The notes beneath the pieces were generated by a model that was not told the DNA's origin, made no database searches, and worked only from the letters and a program-made list of their open reading frames with translations. Below, piece by piece: positions 1-8,775 of a stretch of DNA of 64,000 nt. A program made the translations under genes and the position numbers. The DNA is taken from assembly GCF_001542625.1 (NCBI RefSeq), contig NZ_CP016279.1, forward strand, positions 7,254,001 to 7,318,000. The letters are read 5' to 3'. Origin of the DNA: Streptomyces griseochromogenes (GTDB taxonomy: Bacteria; Actinomycetota; Actinomycetes; Streptomycetales; Streptomycetaceae). Position 1 is the first letter of the stretch. Each line of letters opens with the position of its first letter.

Positions 1-981
1 GTCGCGGACGCCGTGGAGCGGGTGGGTCTCGGCCCGGACGCCTTCGTGGTCGAGGTCGCGAGCAACGACGGGTACCTGCTGAAGCACGTGGTGGACCGCG
101 GGATCCGCTGCCTCGGCATCGAGCCCTCGGTGAACGTCGGCGCCGCGGCGCGGGACGCGGGTGTACCCACGCTCACGGAGTTCCTGGACCCGGCCACCGG
201 CGCCGCCGTCCGCGCCGAGCACGGCCCGGCGGACCTGGTCGTGGCCAACAACGTGTACGCGCACATCCCCGACGTGGTCGGGTTCACCCAGGGGCTGCGC
301 GCCCTGGTCGCCGACGACGGCTGGGTCTCCATCGAGGTGCAGCACCTGCTGACCCTGATCGAGGAGAACCAGTACGACACGATCTACCACGAGCACTTCC
401 AGTACTACACGGTCGCCTCCGCGACCCGGGCGCTGGCGAGCGGCGGACTCGCGCTCGTGGACGTCGAGCTGCTGCCCACGCACGGCGGCTCCATCCGGCT
501 GTGGGCCCGGCCGGCCGAGGTGGCCGGCGGGCCGACGCAGCAGGTGGCCGACGTGCTGGACCGGGAGAAGGCCGCCGGGCTGCAGGAGCTGTCCGGGTAC
601 ACCGAGTTCTCCGCCCGGGTGGCCAAGGTGCGCCGGGACCTCCTGCGGTTCCTCATCGACGCGGCCGAGCGCGGCGAGACGGTCGTCGGCTACGGCGCCC
701 CGGGCAAGGGCAACACCCTGCTCAACCACTGCGGCATCCGGCCCGACCTGCTCCCGTACACGGTCGACCGCAACCCCTACAAGCACGGCAGGTTCACCCC
801 GGGCACCCGCATCCCGATCCTGTCGCCCGAGCAGATAGCCGCCGACAGACCGGACTACGTCCTCGTCCTCCCGTGGAACCTGCGGGCCGAGCTGGTCGAG
901 CAGTTGTCCTTCGTGCACGACTGGGGCGGCCGACTGGTCTTTCCCATCCCGGAACTGAGCATTGCCGAGGTCACGTCATGA
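1..981 (+). CDS. NDP-sugar C-methyltransferase, 5' end outside window
   Basis: This is a class I SAM-dependent methyltransferase of the sugar C-methyltransferase group (TylC3-like), which puts a methyl branch on a keto-sugar nucleotide. The frame is open from base 1, so the gene starts upstream and the first visible GTG at 13 is internal. The visible part starts at the SAM-binding loop (EVASNDGYLL). It continues through the conserved EHFQYYT segment and ends with the C-terminal domain typical of the family (GYGAPGKGNTLLNHCGI). The N-terminal zinc-binding domain, with its cysteine pairs, is expected in the missing part. The stop overlaps the next gene by four bases (ATGA), so the two are probably translationally coupled. 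The family call is firm; the exact sugar substrate is inferred from the neighbouring sugar genes. Confidence 0.85.
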   Translation, partial: VADAVERVGLGPDAFVVEVASNDGYLLKHVVDRGIRCLGIEPSVNVGAAARDAGVPTLTEFLDPATGAAVRAEHGPADLVVANNVYAHIPDVVGFTQGLRALVADDGWVSIEVQHLLTLIEENQYDTIYHEHFQYYTVASATRALASGGLALVDVELLPTHGGSIRLWARPAEVAGGPTQQVADVLDREKAAGLQELSGYTEFSARVAKVRRDLLRFLIDAAERGETVVGYGAPGKGNTLLNHCGIRPDLLPYTVDRNPYKHGRFTPGTRIPILSPEQIAADRPDYVLVLPWNLRAELVEQLSFVHDWGGRLVFPIPELSIAEVTS

Positions 982-1784
982 AGGTCGTTCTGTTCTGCGG
1001 CGGTTACGGGATGCGGATGCGCAACGGAGCCGCCGACGACGTGCCCAAGCCGATGGCGATGGTCGGCCCGCGGCCGCTGATCTGGCACGTCATGCGCTAC
1101 TACGCGCACTTCGGGCACACGGAGTTCATCCTGTGCCTCGGGTACGGGGCGCACCACATCAAGGACTTCTTCCTCAACTACGAGGAGACGACGTCCAACG
1201 ACTTCGTGCTGCGGGGCGGCCGGACCGAGCTGCTGTCCACCGACATCTCGGACTGGACGATCACGTTCGCGCAGACCGGCATCGAGTCACCGATCGGGGA
1301 GCGGTTGCGCCGGGTGCGGCACCACCTGGACGGCGACGAGATGTTCCTCGCCAACTACGCCGACGTGCTCACCGACGCCCCGCTGCCGGAGATGATCGAC
1401 CGGTTCGCCCGGCGCGACGCCGGTGCGTCGATGATGGTGGTGCCGCCGCAGTCGTCGTTCCACTGCGTGGAGTTGGGCGAGGACGGCCTGGTGGGCGGCA
1501 TCACCGCGGTGAGCGAGCTGCCGCTGTGGGAGAACGGCGGCTACTTCGTGCTCCGCCAGGAGGTCTTCGACCACATCCCGGAGAACGGGGACCTGGTCGC
1601 CGACGGATGCGCCCAACTGGCCAAGCGCGGCCGGTTGGTGGCGCACCAGCACCGCGGCTTCTGGAAGCCGACCGACACCGTGAAGGAGCGGGCCGCGCTC
1701 GACGCCGCCTACGCCCGGGGCGACCGCCCGTGGGCCGTGTGGGAACGGGACGGTGCGGGAGCGGGCGCCGGAGCGAGAGCGTGA
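978..1784 (+). CDS. rfbF: Glucose-1-phosphate cytidylyltransferase (RfbF-like)
   Basis: This nucleotidyltransferase joins a sugar-1-phosphate to CTP or another NTP, giving the activated sugar used by the rest of the operon. The 268-residue length is normal for RfbF. The N-terminal nucleotide-binding loop reads FCGGYGMRMRN, and the family segment KPMAMVGPRPLIWHVM follows. The middle contains LANYADVLTD, and the C-terminal part has GFWKPTDTVKE, a typical RfbF ending. The start is the ATG inside the ATGA overlap with the methyltransferase. Its next door partner in CDP-sugar pathways, a CDP-glucose 4,6-dehydratase, is not in the window and may lie upstream. The substrate base (C rather than T or U) is inferred from family similarity only. 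Confidence 0.85.
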   Translation: MKVVLFCGGYGMRMRNGAADDVPKPMAMVGPRPLIWHVMRYYAHFGHTEFILCLGYGAHHIKDFFLNYEETTSNDFVLRGGRTELLSTDISDWTITFAQTGIESPIGERLRRVRHHLDGDEMFLANYADVLTDAPLPEMIDRFARRDAGASMMVVPPQSSFHCVELGEDGLVGGITAVSELPLWENGGYFVLRQEVFDHIPENGDLVADGCAQLAKRGRLVAHQHRGFWKPTDTVKERAALDAAYARGDRPWAVWERDGAGAGAGARA

Positions 1785-2428
1785 TCCGGCTCGGGGCCGG
1801 GCGCCTGGACCGGCTCGTCGCGGTGGGCGCGCACTGCGACGACATCGCCATCGGCGCCGGCGGGACGCTGCTGACGCTGTGCCTCGCGCGGCCGGGTATC
1901 CGCGTCGACGCGCTGGTGCTCTCCGGCGGCGGCACCGAGCGGGAGCAGGAGGAACAAGCCGCGCTCGCCGCCTTCTGCCCGGGCGCCGACCTGCGGCTGA
2001 CGGTGCACAAGCTGCCGGACGGCCGGCTGCCCGCGCACTGGGAAGAGGCCAAGGCCGCGGTCGAGGAACTGCGCGCGGGGGCAGAGCCGGATCTCGTACT
2101 GGCCCCGCGCACCGATGACGCGCACCAGGATCACCGCGGCCTGGCGAAACTGATACCCACCGCGTTCCGCGACCACCTCGTGCTCGGCTACGAGATCGTC
2201 AAGTGGGACGGCGACCTCGGCCGTCCGGCGGCGTACCAGCCGCTCCCGCCGGAGATCGCGGAACAGAAGGTGCGGCTGCTGCAGGAGCACTACCCCTCGC
2301 AGCGGCACCGGCCCTGGTACGACCGGGAGGCCTTCCTCGGGCTGGCCCGGATCCGTGGCATCGAATGCCACGAGCGTTACGCCGAGGCGTTCGCCGTCAC
2401 CAAACTCACTCTCGACCTGGGGGAATGA
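1781..2428 (+). CDS. PIG-L family deacetylase
   Basis: This is a 215-residue zinc-dependent N-deacetylase of the PIG-L/LmbE family, which removes acetyl groups from amino sugars or other small N-acyl molecules. The N-terminal metal motif is AHCDDIAIGAGG, and a second metal-binding block is APRTDDAHQDHRGL. The length is typical. The GTG start overlaps the upstream stop by four bases. Placed between a cytidylyltransferase and an epimerase, it probably acts on a sugar of this operon, but the substrate cannot be read from the sequence. Confidence 0.8.
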   Translation: MIRLGAGRLDRLVAVGAHCDDIAIGAGGTLLTLCLARPGIRVDALVLSGGGTEREQEEQAALAAFCPGADLRLTVHKLPDGRLPAHWEEAKAAVEELRAGAEPDLVLAPRTDDAHQDHRGLAKLIPTAFRDHLVLGYEIVKWDGDLGRPAAYQPLPPEIAEQKVRLLQEHYPSQRHRPWYDREAFLGLARIRGIECHERYAEAFAVTKLTLDLGE

Positions 2429-2431
2429 ACC

Positions 2432-3466
2432 TTGCGCATACTGCTGACCGGACACCAGGGCTACCTGGGCACGGTGATGGCCCCGGTCCTCGCGGCTGCC
2501 GGGCACGAGGTCGTCGGTCTTGACGCCGGCCTGTTCGCCGACTGCGTTCTGGGCCCGTCGCCCGCGGACCCGTCCGGGCATCGGGTGGACCTGCGCGACG
2601 TCACGGCCGAACACGTGGCCGGGGTGGACGCCGTGATCCACCTGGCCGCGCTGTCCAACGACCCGCTGGGATCGCTGGCGCCGGAGCTCACCTACGACAT
2701 CAACCACCACGCGTCCGTGCGGCTTGCCCGGCTGGCCCGCGACGCCGGAGTGCGGCGCTTCCTGTACGCGTCGACCTGCTCGGTCTACGGCGCCGCCGGC
2801 GGCGACGACTCGGCGAACCTGGTGACCGAGGACGCCCCGCTGCGTCCGGTGACGCCGTACGCGGAGTCCAAGGTGCGGGTGGAGGACGACCTGCACACGC
2901 TGTCCGACGCCGACTTCAGCCCGGTGTTCATGCGTAACGCCACCGCCTTCGGCCACTCACCCCGGCTGCGCGCCGACATCGTGCTGAACAACCTGGTGGG
3001 CCACGCACTCCTGTCCGGCGAGGTCCTTGTGCTCTCCGACGGCACCCCCTGGCGCCCGCTGGTGCACGCCGCCGACATCGCACGGGCCTTCGCGGCCGCG
3101 CTGGTCGCGCCGCGGGAAGCGGTGCACGACCGGGCGTTCAACATCGGCAGCGAGGTCAACAACGTCACGGTCGCCGAGATCGCCGAGCAGGTCGCCGAGG
3201 CGGTGTCCGGAGCGAAGGTGGTGATCACCGGCGAGACCGGTGCCGATCCGCGGTCGTACCGGGTGGACTTCTCCCGGTTCCGCACGGCGATACCCGGCTT
3301 CGACTGCGAGTGGACGGTGAAGCAGGGCGCGCTCGAACTCGCCGACGCCTACCGGAAACACGGGCTGACCCGGGAGGACTTCGAGCAGCGCTTCACCCGC
3401 CTTGCCGTGCTGCGCGCGGCGTCCGAGGCCGGCGCCGTCGACGACACCCTGCGGTGGCGCCGGTGA
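2432..3466 (+). CDS. NAD-dependent epimerase/dehydratase (extended SDR)
   Basis: This is an extended short-chain dehydrogenase of 344 residues that acts on nucleotide sugars. The Rossmann loop is near the N terminus (TGHQGYLGT), the acidic residue that selects NAD follows (VVGLD), and the catalytic region contains YASTCSVYG with a later YAESK (YxxxK). The segment RNATAFGHSPRLR is typical of the substrate-binding part. It starts at TTG, three bases after the previous stop; no other start gives the complete glycine-rich loop. It could be an epimerase, a dehydratase or a reductase of the activated sugar; the sequence does not separate these. Confidence 0.85.
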   Translation: MRILLTGHQGYLGTVMAPVLAAAGHEVVGLDAGLFADCVLGPSPADPSGHRVDLRDVTAEHVAGVDAVIHLAALSNDPLGSLAPELTYDINHHASVRLARLARDAGVRRFLYASTCSVYGAAGGDDSANLVTEDAPLRPVTPYAESKVRVEDDLHTLSDADFSPVFMRNATAFGHSPRLRADIVLNNLVGHALLSGEVLVLSDGTPWRPLVHAADIARAFAAALVAPREAVHDRAFNIGSEVNNVTVAEIAEQVAEAVSGAKVVITGETGADPRSYRVDFSRFRTAIPGFDCEWTVKQGALELADAYRKHGLTREDFEQRFTRLAVLRAASEAGAVDDTLRWRR

Positions 3467-4737
3467 CCGAGGCCGGCGAAGAGATGTACGCGCTGGTGGA
3501 GCGGCTGTACCCGCTGTGCCGGAGCATCACCGGCGACGGTGTGCGCGCGACCCTGGAGATCGTCGGCGAGTACGTCCCGCTGCAGGTGCACGAGGTGCCG
3601 ACCGGGACGCGGGTGCTCGACTGGACGGTGCCGCAGGAGTGGAACATCCGGGACGCGTACATCGCCGACAGCGCCGGCAACCGGGTCGTCGACTTCGCCG
3701 CGTCCAGCCTGCACGTGCTCGGCTACAGCGTGCCGGTGTCGGCGACCATGCCACTGGCCGAGCTGCGTGGACACCTGCACACCCTGCCGGACCACCCGGC
3801 CTGGGTGCCGTACCGCACCAGCTACTACAAGCCGGAATGGGGGTTCTGCCTGGCCCAGGAGACCTTGGACGCGCTGCCGGACGGCGAGTACGAGGTGTGC
3901 GTCGACTCCGCACTCACCGATGGCCACCTCACCTACGCCGAGCACGTGGTCCCCGGGCAGGTCTCCGACGAGGTGATCGTCTCCTGCCACGTCTGCCACC
4001 CGTCGCTGGCCAACGACAACCTGGCCGGCGTCGCGGTGGCGACGTTCCTGGCGCGGGCGCTGGCGGAGCAGTCGCCGTACTACACCTACCGGTTCCTGTT
4101 CGCGCCCGGCACCATCGGGGCGATCACCTGGCTGGCCCGCAACGCGGAGCGGGTGGAGCGGGTCAAGCACGGGCTGGTGCTGGCCTGCGCCGGCGACTCG
4201 GGCCGGCTGACCTACAAGCGGAGCAGGCGCGGCGACGCGGAGATCGACCGGGTGATGCGGCACGTGCTTCTCGCATCCGACCGCCCGCACCAGGTCGTCG
4301 AGTTCACTCCGTACGGCTACGACGAGCGGCAGTTCTGCTCGCCCGGGTTCGATCTCGGCGTGGGCTCGCTCAGCCGGACCCCGTACGCCGGCTACCCCGA
4401 ATACCACACCTCGGCGGACAACCTGGACTTCGTCTCTCCACAGGCGATGGCGGACACGCTCGCCGTCTGTCGCGAGGCGTTCGCCGTCCTCGACCGCAAC
4501 CGGCGGTACGTCAACCTCAGCCCCTACGGCGAGCCACAGCTGGGCCGGCGCGGGCTGTACGACTCGCTCGGCGGCCGCAGCGACGCGAAGCAGGCCCAGA
4601 TGGCCATGCTCTGGGTGCTCAGCCTCTCCGACGGCGAGCACAGTCTGCTCGACGTCGCCGAGCGGTCCGGGCTGCCGTTCGACACCGTCGCCGCCGCGGC
4701 CGGCGCCCTGCACGGCGCGGGGCTGATCAAGGCATGA
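3463..4737 (+). CDS. DUF4910 zinc-peptidase-like protein with C-terminal winged helix
   Basis: This 424-residue protein belongs to the DUF4910 group, which has an aminopeptidase-like (M28-type) fold. Metal ligands are likely among His176 and His179 (the block SCHVCHPSLANDNLAG) and in EYHTSADN near residue 305. The last 80 or so residues look like the small winged-helix domain that usually ends this family. It starts at GTG in a GTGA overlap. Members turn up in surface-polysaccharide and sugar-modification operons, but I know of no settled reaction. Here it sits between sugar-nucleotide enzymes and a flippase, so a role in processing an N-acyl or peptide-like sugar substituent is possible but unproven. 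Confidence 0.75.
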   Translation: MTEAGEEMYALVERLYPLCRSITGDGVRATLEIVGEYVPLQVHEVPTGTRVLDWTVPQEWNIRDAYIADSAGNRVVDFAASSLHVLGYSVPVSATMPLAELRGHLHTLPDHPAWVPYRTSYYKPEWGFCLAQETLDALPDGEYEVCVDSALTDGHLTYAEHVVPGQVSDEVIVSCHVCHPSLANDNLAGVAVATFLARALAEQSPYYTYRFLFAPGTIGAITWLARNAERVERVKHGLVLACAGDSGRLTYKRSRRGDAEIDRVMRHVLLASDRPHQVVEFTPYGYDERQFCSPGFDLGVGSLSRTPYAGYPEYHTSADNLDFVSPQAMADTLAVCREAFAVLDRNRRYVNLSPYGEPQLGRRGLYDSLGGRSDAKQAQMAMLWVLSLSDGEHSLLDVAERSGLPFDTVAAAAGALHGAGLIKA

Positions 4738-6041
4738 CGCCGATGACCACCGAGGGAGAGAATCCGCAGACAACGGCGCCACCGGCCGGATCCGCCCGCC
4801 GGGCCCTCGTCGGCCGGCTGTCATGGGGACTGGCCGACCAGGCGGCCTCCAGCATCAGCAACTTCGCGGTGGGGATCTACGTGGCACGCTCGCTGGGGGT
4901 GACCGCGTTCGGCGTGTTCAGCCTCGCCTGGGTGACTTACGGCGTGGTGCTCAACGTCTCCCGCGGGCTGGCCACCGATCCGCTCGTGGTGCGCTTCAGC
5001 GGCGTGCCGGACGCGTCCTGGCGCGGGGCGGTGGCCCGGTCGTCGGGCACCGCGCTCGTCGTCGGTACCGCCAGCGGTGCGGCGTGTCTGGTGGCCGGCC
5101 TCTCTCTCGGCGGCCGCGTGGGGCCCGCGTTCGCCTGCCTCGGCGTCCTGCTGCCGGGGCTGCTGCTGCAGGACGCCTGGCGGTACTCGTTCTTCGCCGC
5201 GGGCACCGGGCAGAAGGCGTTCGTCAACGACCTCGTGTGGGGCGTCGCGCTCGTCCCGGCCATGGTCGTGGCGGCCCGCGTGGGCAGCGTGGCCGCTTTC
5301 GTGCTCGCCTGGGGCGCGTCCGCCGCGGTGGCCGCTGCGTACGGCTGCCTCCAGTCCGGCATCCGGCCCCGGACGACCCGGGCACGCGGGTGGCTTCGCG
5401 AACAGCGCGACCTCGGCTACCGGTACCTGGTCGAGAACGTCAGCCTCAGCGGCGCGAGCCAGCTGCGGGCGTACGGGCTCGGCGCGATCGTCGGGGTCGG
5501 CGCGGTGGGTGCGGTCCGGGGCGCCGAGCTCCTGCTCGGCCCGTTCCTCGCCGTGCTCATGGGTCTTTCGCTGGTCACCGTCGCGGAGGCGGCACGGGTG
5601 CTGCGGCAGGCCCCGCAGCGGCTCGGGAAGTTCTGCCTCCTCCTCGGCGGCGGGCAGGCCGCCGCCGCGCTGCTCTGGGGCGGGGCGCTGCTGCTGATGC
5701 CGGACCGGCTCGGCGAGCTCGTGCTCGGCGACGTCTGGCACTCCGCCTCACAGCTCATCGTGCCGGTCACCCTCGGCGTCGCGGGCGCCGGCCTCGGCAC
5801 CGGCGCGGCGGCCGGGCTGCGCGCGCTCGCCGCGGCCAGGCGCAGCCTGCGCTGCCAGCTGTTCGCCTCCGCCTGCTATGTCAGCGGCGGGCTCGGCGGG
5901 GCGACCGTGGCCGGCACGGTCGGCTCGGCCTGGGGCGTCGCCGTCGCGACCGGCTGCAGCTCGGCTGTGTGGTGGCTGCAGCTGCGGTCCGCCCTGGGCG
6001 AGCGCCACCACCACCCCATCCCCGAAGTGAGGACCGCATGA
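4734..6041 (+). CDS. Polysaccharide flippase-like membrane protein (MOP superfamily)
   Basis: This 435-residue integral membrane protein has about twelve hydrophobic segments, starting near SWGLADQAASSISNFAVGIY, an N-terminal pattern common in Wzx/MATE-type (MOP) exporters. Such proteins flip lipid-linked sugar units across the cytoplasmic membrane. It begins at ATG in an ATGA overlap; a second ATG three codons later is also possible. The position, between sugar-nucleotide enzymes and a glycosyltransferase, fits export of an oligosaccharide made by this operon. The transported molecule is inferred. Confidence 0.75.
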   Translation: MTPMTTEGENPQTTAPPAGSARRALVGRLSWGLADQAASSISNFAVGIYVARSLGVTAFGVFSLAWVTYGVVLNVSRGLATDPLVVRFSGVPDASWRGAVARSSGTALVVGTASGAACLVAGLSLGGRVGPAFACLGVLLPGLLLQDAWRYSFFAAGTGQKAFVNDLVWGVALVPAMVVAARVGSVAAFVLAWGASAAVAAAYGCLQSGIRPRTTRARGWLREQRDLGYRYLVENVSLSGASQLRAYGLGAIVGVGAVGAVRGAELLLGPFLAVLMGLSLVTVAEAARVLRQAPQRLGKFCLLLGGGQAAAALLWGGALLLMPDRLGELVLGDVWHSASQLIVPVTLGVAGAGLGTGAAAGLRALAAARRSLRCQLFASACYVSGGLGGATVAGTVGSAWGVAVATGCSSAVWWLQLRSALGERHHHPIPEVRTA

Positions 6042-6985
6042 CCGCCCAACCCAGGCTGAGCATCGGCCTGCCCGTGTACAACGGCGAGGAGTACCTCGCC
6101 GAGTCGCTCGACGCCCTGCTCGGCCAGACCTACGAGGACTTCGAGCTGGTCGTCTCCGACAACGCCTCGACCGACGGGACCCAGGACATCTGCCGCGAGT
6201 ACGCCGCGCGGGACGCGCGCATCCGGTACCTCCGGCTGCCCCGGAACATCGGCGCCACGCCGAACCACAACCGTGTGTTCGCCGAGTGCCGCGGCGAGCT
6301 GTTCAAGTGGGCCTCGCACGACGACCTCTACGCCCGCGACCTGCTACGGCGCTGCGTCCAGGCGCTGGACGAGCGGCCGGACGTGATCCTCGCACACGCC
6401 GACCAGGCGGTCATCGACGGCGACGGCCAGGTGAAGGTCCCGTACGAGTACACGCTCGCCACCGACTCACCGCACCCGCCGGAGCGCTTCCGCAGCATGC
6501 TGTTCGAGCCAGGCGGTGACGACTTCTACGGGGTGGTCCGGGCCGACGCGCTGCGCCGGGTGAAGCCGATGGACAGCTACCACCACGCGGACCGCACGTT
6601 CGTCGCCGAGATCGCCCTGCACGGGCGCTTCCACCAGGTGCCGGAACTCCTGTACTTCCGCCGCGATCACCCCGCCCGCGCCGAGCGGGCGAACCCGAGC
6701 AAGCGCTCCCGGTGCGTCAACCTGGACCCGCGCCGGGCGGGCCCGCTGCACCCGACGCCCCGGCTGCTCGCCGAGTACGTCTGGGGCTTCGCCTCGGCGA
6801 TCCGGCGGGCCCCGTTGTCCGCGGCCGACCGGCGCGCGTGCTACCGCCACCTGGCCGCATGGATGACCAGCCGGGTCCGGCCGGGCGCCGGTGAGCGGGT
6901 CGAGGACCGCGCCCCGGTCGACCCGGCCAAGCAGACCGTCTCCGTCGACGCCCTCGTCGCCGGGCGTGAGGGGAGGCGGCCATGA
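6038..6985 (+). CDS. Family 2 glycosyltransferase
   Basis: This is a cytoplasmic inverting GT-A glycosyltransferase of 315 residues. The N terminus has the classic LSIGLPVYNGEEYLAESL, then VVSDNASTDGT, a nucleotide-binding segment, and the metal-binding acidic pair in WASHDDLY. It has no membrane segment. It starts in an ATGA overlap with the flippase gene and its stop overlaps the pyruvyl transferase gene, so it is co-translated with them. The likely role is adding one sugar to the lipid-linked glycan built by the operon; donor and acceptor are unknown. Confidence 0.85.
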   Translation: MTAQPRLSIGLPVYNGEEYLAESLDALLGQTYEDFELVVSDNASTDGTQDICREYAARDARIRYLRLPRNIGATPNHNRVFAECRGELFKWASHDDLYARDLLRRCVQALDERPDVILAHADQAVIDGDGQVKVPYEYTLATDSPHPPERFRSMLFEPGGDDFYGVVRADALRRVKPMDSYHHADRTFVAEIALHGRFHQVPELLYFRRDHPARAERANPSKRSRCVNLDPRRAGPLHPTPRLLAEYVWGFASAIRRAPLSAADRRACYRHLAAWMTSRVRPGAGERVEDRAPVDPAKQTVSVDALVAGREGRRP

Positions 6986-8220
6986 CGTCAGCGGACGAAA
7001 CTCCGGTGCGCGTCGGGGTGTTCGGCCTGCTCGGCTCCGGCAACCTCGGCAACGACGGGTCGCTCGAGGCCGTCCTCGGGTACCTCCGCGCCGAGCACCC
7101 GGAGGCGGCCGTGGACGCGCTGTGCGGCGGACCCGAAGCCGTGACGACCCGGTTCGGGATCCCCGCCACGCGGCTGCACTGGAACCGCGCGGAGTACCGG
7201 ACCGCGTCACGTGCGGGCGCGATCGCGGCGAAGGGTCTGGGCAAACTCGTCGACGTCTTCCGCACCGCCGCCTGGGTGCGCCGGCACGACGTGGTGATCG
7301 TGCCGGGCATGGGCGTCCTGGAGGCCACGCTGCCGCTGCGGCCGTGGGGCTTCCCGTACTCGCTGTTCCTGCTCTGCGCGAGTGGCCGGCTGCTTCGCAC
7401 GCGGGTCGCGCTGGTCAGCGTCGGTGCCGCCGAGATCGGCAACCGGCCGACCCGGGCCCTGGTGCGCTGGTCGGCGCGGCTGGCCGCGTACCGCTCGTAC
7501 CGGGACGCCCAGTCCCGCGACGCGATGCGGGCGATGGGCGTGGACACCGCGCGCGACGAGGTCTACCCCGACCTCGCGTTCGCCCTGCCGACGCCGCCGG
7601 CGAGCGCGCCCTCGGGCTCGCCGGGCCCGGTCTGCGTCGGCGTCATGGACTTCCACGGCGGCAACGACGACCGCGCCCGGGCCGAGGAGATATACCGGCG
7701 CTACCTCGACGGGACGACCCGGTTCGTCCGCGCGCTGGTCGAGGAGGGCAGGCCGGTCCGGCTGCTCACCGGCGACACGTGCGATGCGTCGGTGGTCGCC
7801 GCCATCCTCGACGCGGTCGACTCGCCGCTGGTCACCGCTGCCGAACCGTCCGCGCTGGCCGACCTGATGAAGGAGATGGCGGCTGCCGACACCGTGGTGG
7901 CGATCCGCTACCACAACCTGATCTGCGCGCTGAAGACCGGCACACCGGTGCTCGCCCTCAGCTATGCGGCGAAGAGCGACGCGCTCATGGCGCAGATGGG
8001 GCTCGGCGCGTACTGCCACCCGGCGCGCGAGGTCGACGCCGACCGGCTGCTCGAGCAGTTCCGGGCGCTGGAGAAGCGATCGGCCGAGCTGCGGCAGACC
8101 CTCACCGAGCGGAACCTGGCCGCCGCCCGGCGTCTGGAGCACCAGTTCAACGCCTTGACCGCGACCCTGTTCCCGGGGACCGATCACGCCCAGGCCCGCG
8201 CCCGGCAGGAGGCTCCATGA
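6982..8220 (+). CDS. Polysaccharide pyruvyl transferase family protein
   Basis: This 412-residue protein of the polysaccharide pyruvyl transferase family (CsaB/WcaK-like) typically moves a pyruvate ketal from phosphoenolpyruvate onto a sugar. The N terminus contains the family signature GSGNLGNDGSLEAVL, and the C-terminal half has VVAIRYHNLICALKTGTPV, the His-containing nucleotide-binding-like block seen in this family. Its start overlaps the GT2 stop (ATGA). The presence of a pyruvylated sugar suggests a cell-surface polymer, but some members of this family act on small molecules instead. Confidence 0.8.
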   Translation: MTSADETPVRVGVFGLLGSGNLGNDGSLEAVLGYLRAEHPEAAVDALCGGPEAVTTRFGIPATRLHWNRAEYRTASRAGAIAAKGLGKLVDVFRTAAWVRRHDVVIVPGMGVLEATLPLRPWGFPYSLFLLCASGRLLRTRVALVSVGAAEIGNRPTRALVRWSARLAAYRSYRDAQSRDAMRAMGVDTARDEVYPDLAFALPTPPASAPSGSPGPVCVGVMDFHGGNDDRARAEEIYRRYLDGTTRFVRALVEEGRPVRLLTGDTCDASVVAAILDAVDSPLVTAAEPSALADLMKEMAAADTVVAIRYHNLICALKTGTPVLALSYAAKSDALMAQMGLGAYCHPAREVDADRLLEQFRALEKRSAELRQTLTERNLAAARRLEHQFNALTATLFPGTDHAQARARQEAP

Positions 8221-8768
8221 AAGCGACCGAAGTCCCGGAGATCGCCGGTGCGTACCTGTTCGAGCCGACGCCGTACGCCGACGAGCGCGGCTTCTTCTGC
8301 CGCACCTTCGACGCCGACGTGGTCCGCTCGGTGGGCCTCGACCCGGACGCCTTCGTCCAGGACAGCGTGTCCCGCTCGGTCCGGGGCGTGCTGCGTGGCC
8401 TGCACCTGCGCTCGGGCGCCGGCGAGGCCAAGCTGGTGCGGTGCTCGTACGGGAGGATCTTCGACGCCGTCGTGGACCTGCGGACGGACTCGCCGACCTA
8501 CCGCAACCGGGCCTTCTTCGAGCTGTCCGGCGAGACGCAGGCGACCCTGTACATCCCGGCGGGGTGCGCGCACGGCTTCCAGGCACTGACCGAAACCGCT
8601 GACACCTCGTACCGGATCGACCGTCCGCACGATCCGGCCGAGGACGTGACGATCGCCTTCGACGACCCGGAGCTCGCCATTCCCTGGCCGCTGCCGGCCA
8701 CATCGATGTCCCAGCGGGACCGGGAGGCGCCGAGCCTCGCCGAGGTCCTGAAGCAAAAGGAGAGGTGA
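8217..8768 (+). CDS. dTDP-4-dehydrorhamnose 3,5-epimerase-like enzyme (RfbC family)
   Basis: This 183-residue cupin of the RmlC/RfbC family epimerises a 4-keto nucleotide sugar at C3 and/or C5. Recognisable blocks are DERGFFCRTFD near the N terminus, the catalytic-His segment RGVLRGLHLR around residues 56-65, and YIPAGCAHGFQAL near residue 115. The length is normal. The ATG lies in an ATGA overlap with the pyruvyl transferase gene. With an NDP-sugar epimerase and a C-methyltransferase in the operon, a 3-C or 5-C branched deoxysugar is a reasonable inference. Confidence 0.88.
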   Translation: MKATEVPEIAGAYLFEPTPYADERGFFCRTFDADVVRSVGLDPDAFVQDSVSRSVRGVLRGLHLRSGAGEAKLVRCSYGRIFDAVVDLRTDSPTYRNRAFFELSGETQATLYIPAGCAHGFQALTETADTSYRIDRPHDPAEDVTIAFDDPELAIPWPLPATSMSQRDREAPSLAEVLKQKER

Positions 8769-8775
8769 AGTCGGC

